Source of the DNA: Uloborus plumipes
Taxonomy: Eukaryota; Arthropoda; Arachnida; Araneae; Uloboridae
Assembly (NCBI GenBank): GCA_038373865.1
Contig: JAXGGA010000470.1
Span: 62,001 to 126,000 of the forward strand
Length of the DNA: 64,000 bases
Direction: 5' to 3'
Each line of letters begins with the position of its first letter. Within the stretch, counting starts at the first letter, position 1. The notes under the pieces are model-generated. The model was not told the origin of the DNA, did no database searches, and saw only the letters and a program-made list of their open reading frames with translations. Below are positions 62,991 through 64,000 of this stretch, in pieces. The translations under genes were made by a program, and so were the position numbers.

Positions 62991-64000
62991 CACTGCGATG
63001 CAAAAGTTTAGACAAATGGCAAATATGTGAATAAAAAGAAAACTATTCAACGAAATGCTTTCAAATTTCTACTGCAGGTACACAATATGGTCCCAAATAC
63101 GTGTCTGGAGTTCTTAAAAATATAACTGGAACCAAATTTTGGACATTTCAAAAGACATTTTTTTTTCATTGTTGCAAAAGTTTAGACAATAGTCAGATTT
63201 TATGCAAATATCCCTTGAAATGTGATTGGTGGAGGAAAGGCGGGACTTTATTATTCGAATATAAAGTGCAGAGATTGCTGAATAAATAATCAAAATCTCA
63301 AAAGCTCTGTAGTTCTCGTGTAAAGAAGACGAGAAAGTTTGGAAGCCGAAATTTGAAAATGAACCTACTTTATTAATTTTTTGTCTTTTAAATCGGCTCT
63401 AGTATGGTAGTACATTGTTTTTTACTTTGTGGAGAGCAAATTCAGACATGCGTATCGATCAAAAGACCAAGAAAAATTATATTTCTTAAAGATGAAGGAA
63501 TTGAAAAAACGGCTCGAACTGACGATTTGCCCCTTAATCCTACAAAACTTCAACTTGGGTCAAAAACAGCACGTGACAGCATAAGTAGATGAACAACTGA
63601 ATCGGAATGCATAAAAAAAACAAAGAATTGTGCTTGAGCCTTTTCGGACAGAGTGTCCCAAATAAGCCAGATTTTAATGGTAAAAGCAGCACAGCATATG
63701 ATCATTGGATATTTCTCAAGTCCCGCGAAAAGAATTATAATCCATCTAGGCCATCCCAATTTTAATAATTTTTATCAAAGAAAGTACCATTCATTTTTTA
63801 GTCACGATGATACATATGCTGCTTTTCACATTAAAATCTGGCTTATTTGGGACACTCTGTCCGAAAAGGCTCAAGCACAATTCTTTGTTTTTTTTATGCA
63901 TTCCGATTCAGTTGTTCATCTACTTATGCTGTCACGTGCTGTTTTTGACCCAAGTTGAAGTTTTGTAGGATTAAGGGGCGAATCGTCAGTTCGAGCCGTT
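62991..64000. mobile_element. Tc1/mariner-like element with long inverted arms (copy 3, cut by window end)
   Basis: Begins CACTGCGATGC after TA (62989-62990). Direct repeats at 63000 and 63174. The left arm, the loop and the first part of the right arm are present; the element should end about 0.5 kb beyond the window. The loop reads CCATCTAGGCCATCCC on the plus strand, opposite to the other two copies, so this copy is inserted in the opposite orientation. Confidence 0.86.

Overview
This window is AT-rich, gene-poor eukaryotic DNA, full of homopolymer runs and nonautonomous DNA transposons. It carries one convincing protein-coding exon. That exon is on the minus strand at about 25.55-26.23 kb. 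It encodes a low-complexity Ser/Pro-rich stretch ending in IYPWM, the hexapeptide of Hox-class homeodomain proteins, 23 residues before a GTAAGT splice donor. This is the normal layout of a Hox gene's first coding exon (hexapeptide, intron, homeobox). No homeobox exon is visible anywhere in the window, so the rest of the gene should lie beyond the left edge, across an intron of more than 25 kb. The Hox call, the intron size and the repeat types suggest an arthropod, perhaps a chelicerate. That last step is inference; nothing in the sequence fixes the taxon.

Layout. 1-25.5 kb: presumed large intron of the Hox-like gene. It holds two GC-richer islands (about 2.45-2.83 and 5.4-5.69 kb), a 33-bp minisatellite (8.2 kb), a long inverted repeat (9.3-10.6 kb), a palindromic element (13.6 kb), a 1.5-kb long-palindrome Tc1/mariner-like element (15.4-16.95 kb), and a degenerate tandem array (17.3-22.0 kb) riddled with at least five nested MITEs. 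25.5-31.1 kb: the exon and a possible 5' region, including a candidate 5' UTR exon/promoter near 30.9-31.1 kb and a cluster of 'CACTGCAAAAA' MITEs. 31-46 kb: mostly unassignable DNA with hAT, pogo-like and palindromic MITEs and a roughly 440-470 bp tandem repeat with CRE palindromes nearby. 46-55 kb: a long (TA)n tract, a 42-nt poly-T and a perfect 34-bp palindrome, otherwise nothing recognised. 55-64 kb: two more copies of the long-palindrome element (the last cut by the window edge), a 249-bp element with a perfect 30-bp inverted repeat, and a degenerate Helitron with the C-terminal end of its helicase.

I found no rRNA, convincing tRNA, CRISPR array, operon structure, or intact transposase or reverse transcriptase. 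I did not find a clearly new biological system. The strongest observations are the Hox-like exon without a homeobox in at least 25 kb downstream, the three IR/DR-type elements with about 700-bp inverted arms (possible hairpin-RNA sources), and the nested insertions whose empty sites survive in neighbouring tandem copies. All identities are from reading the sequence by eye; no alignment or database search was run.
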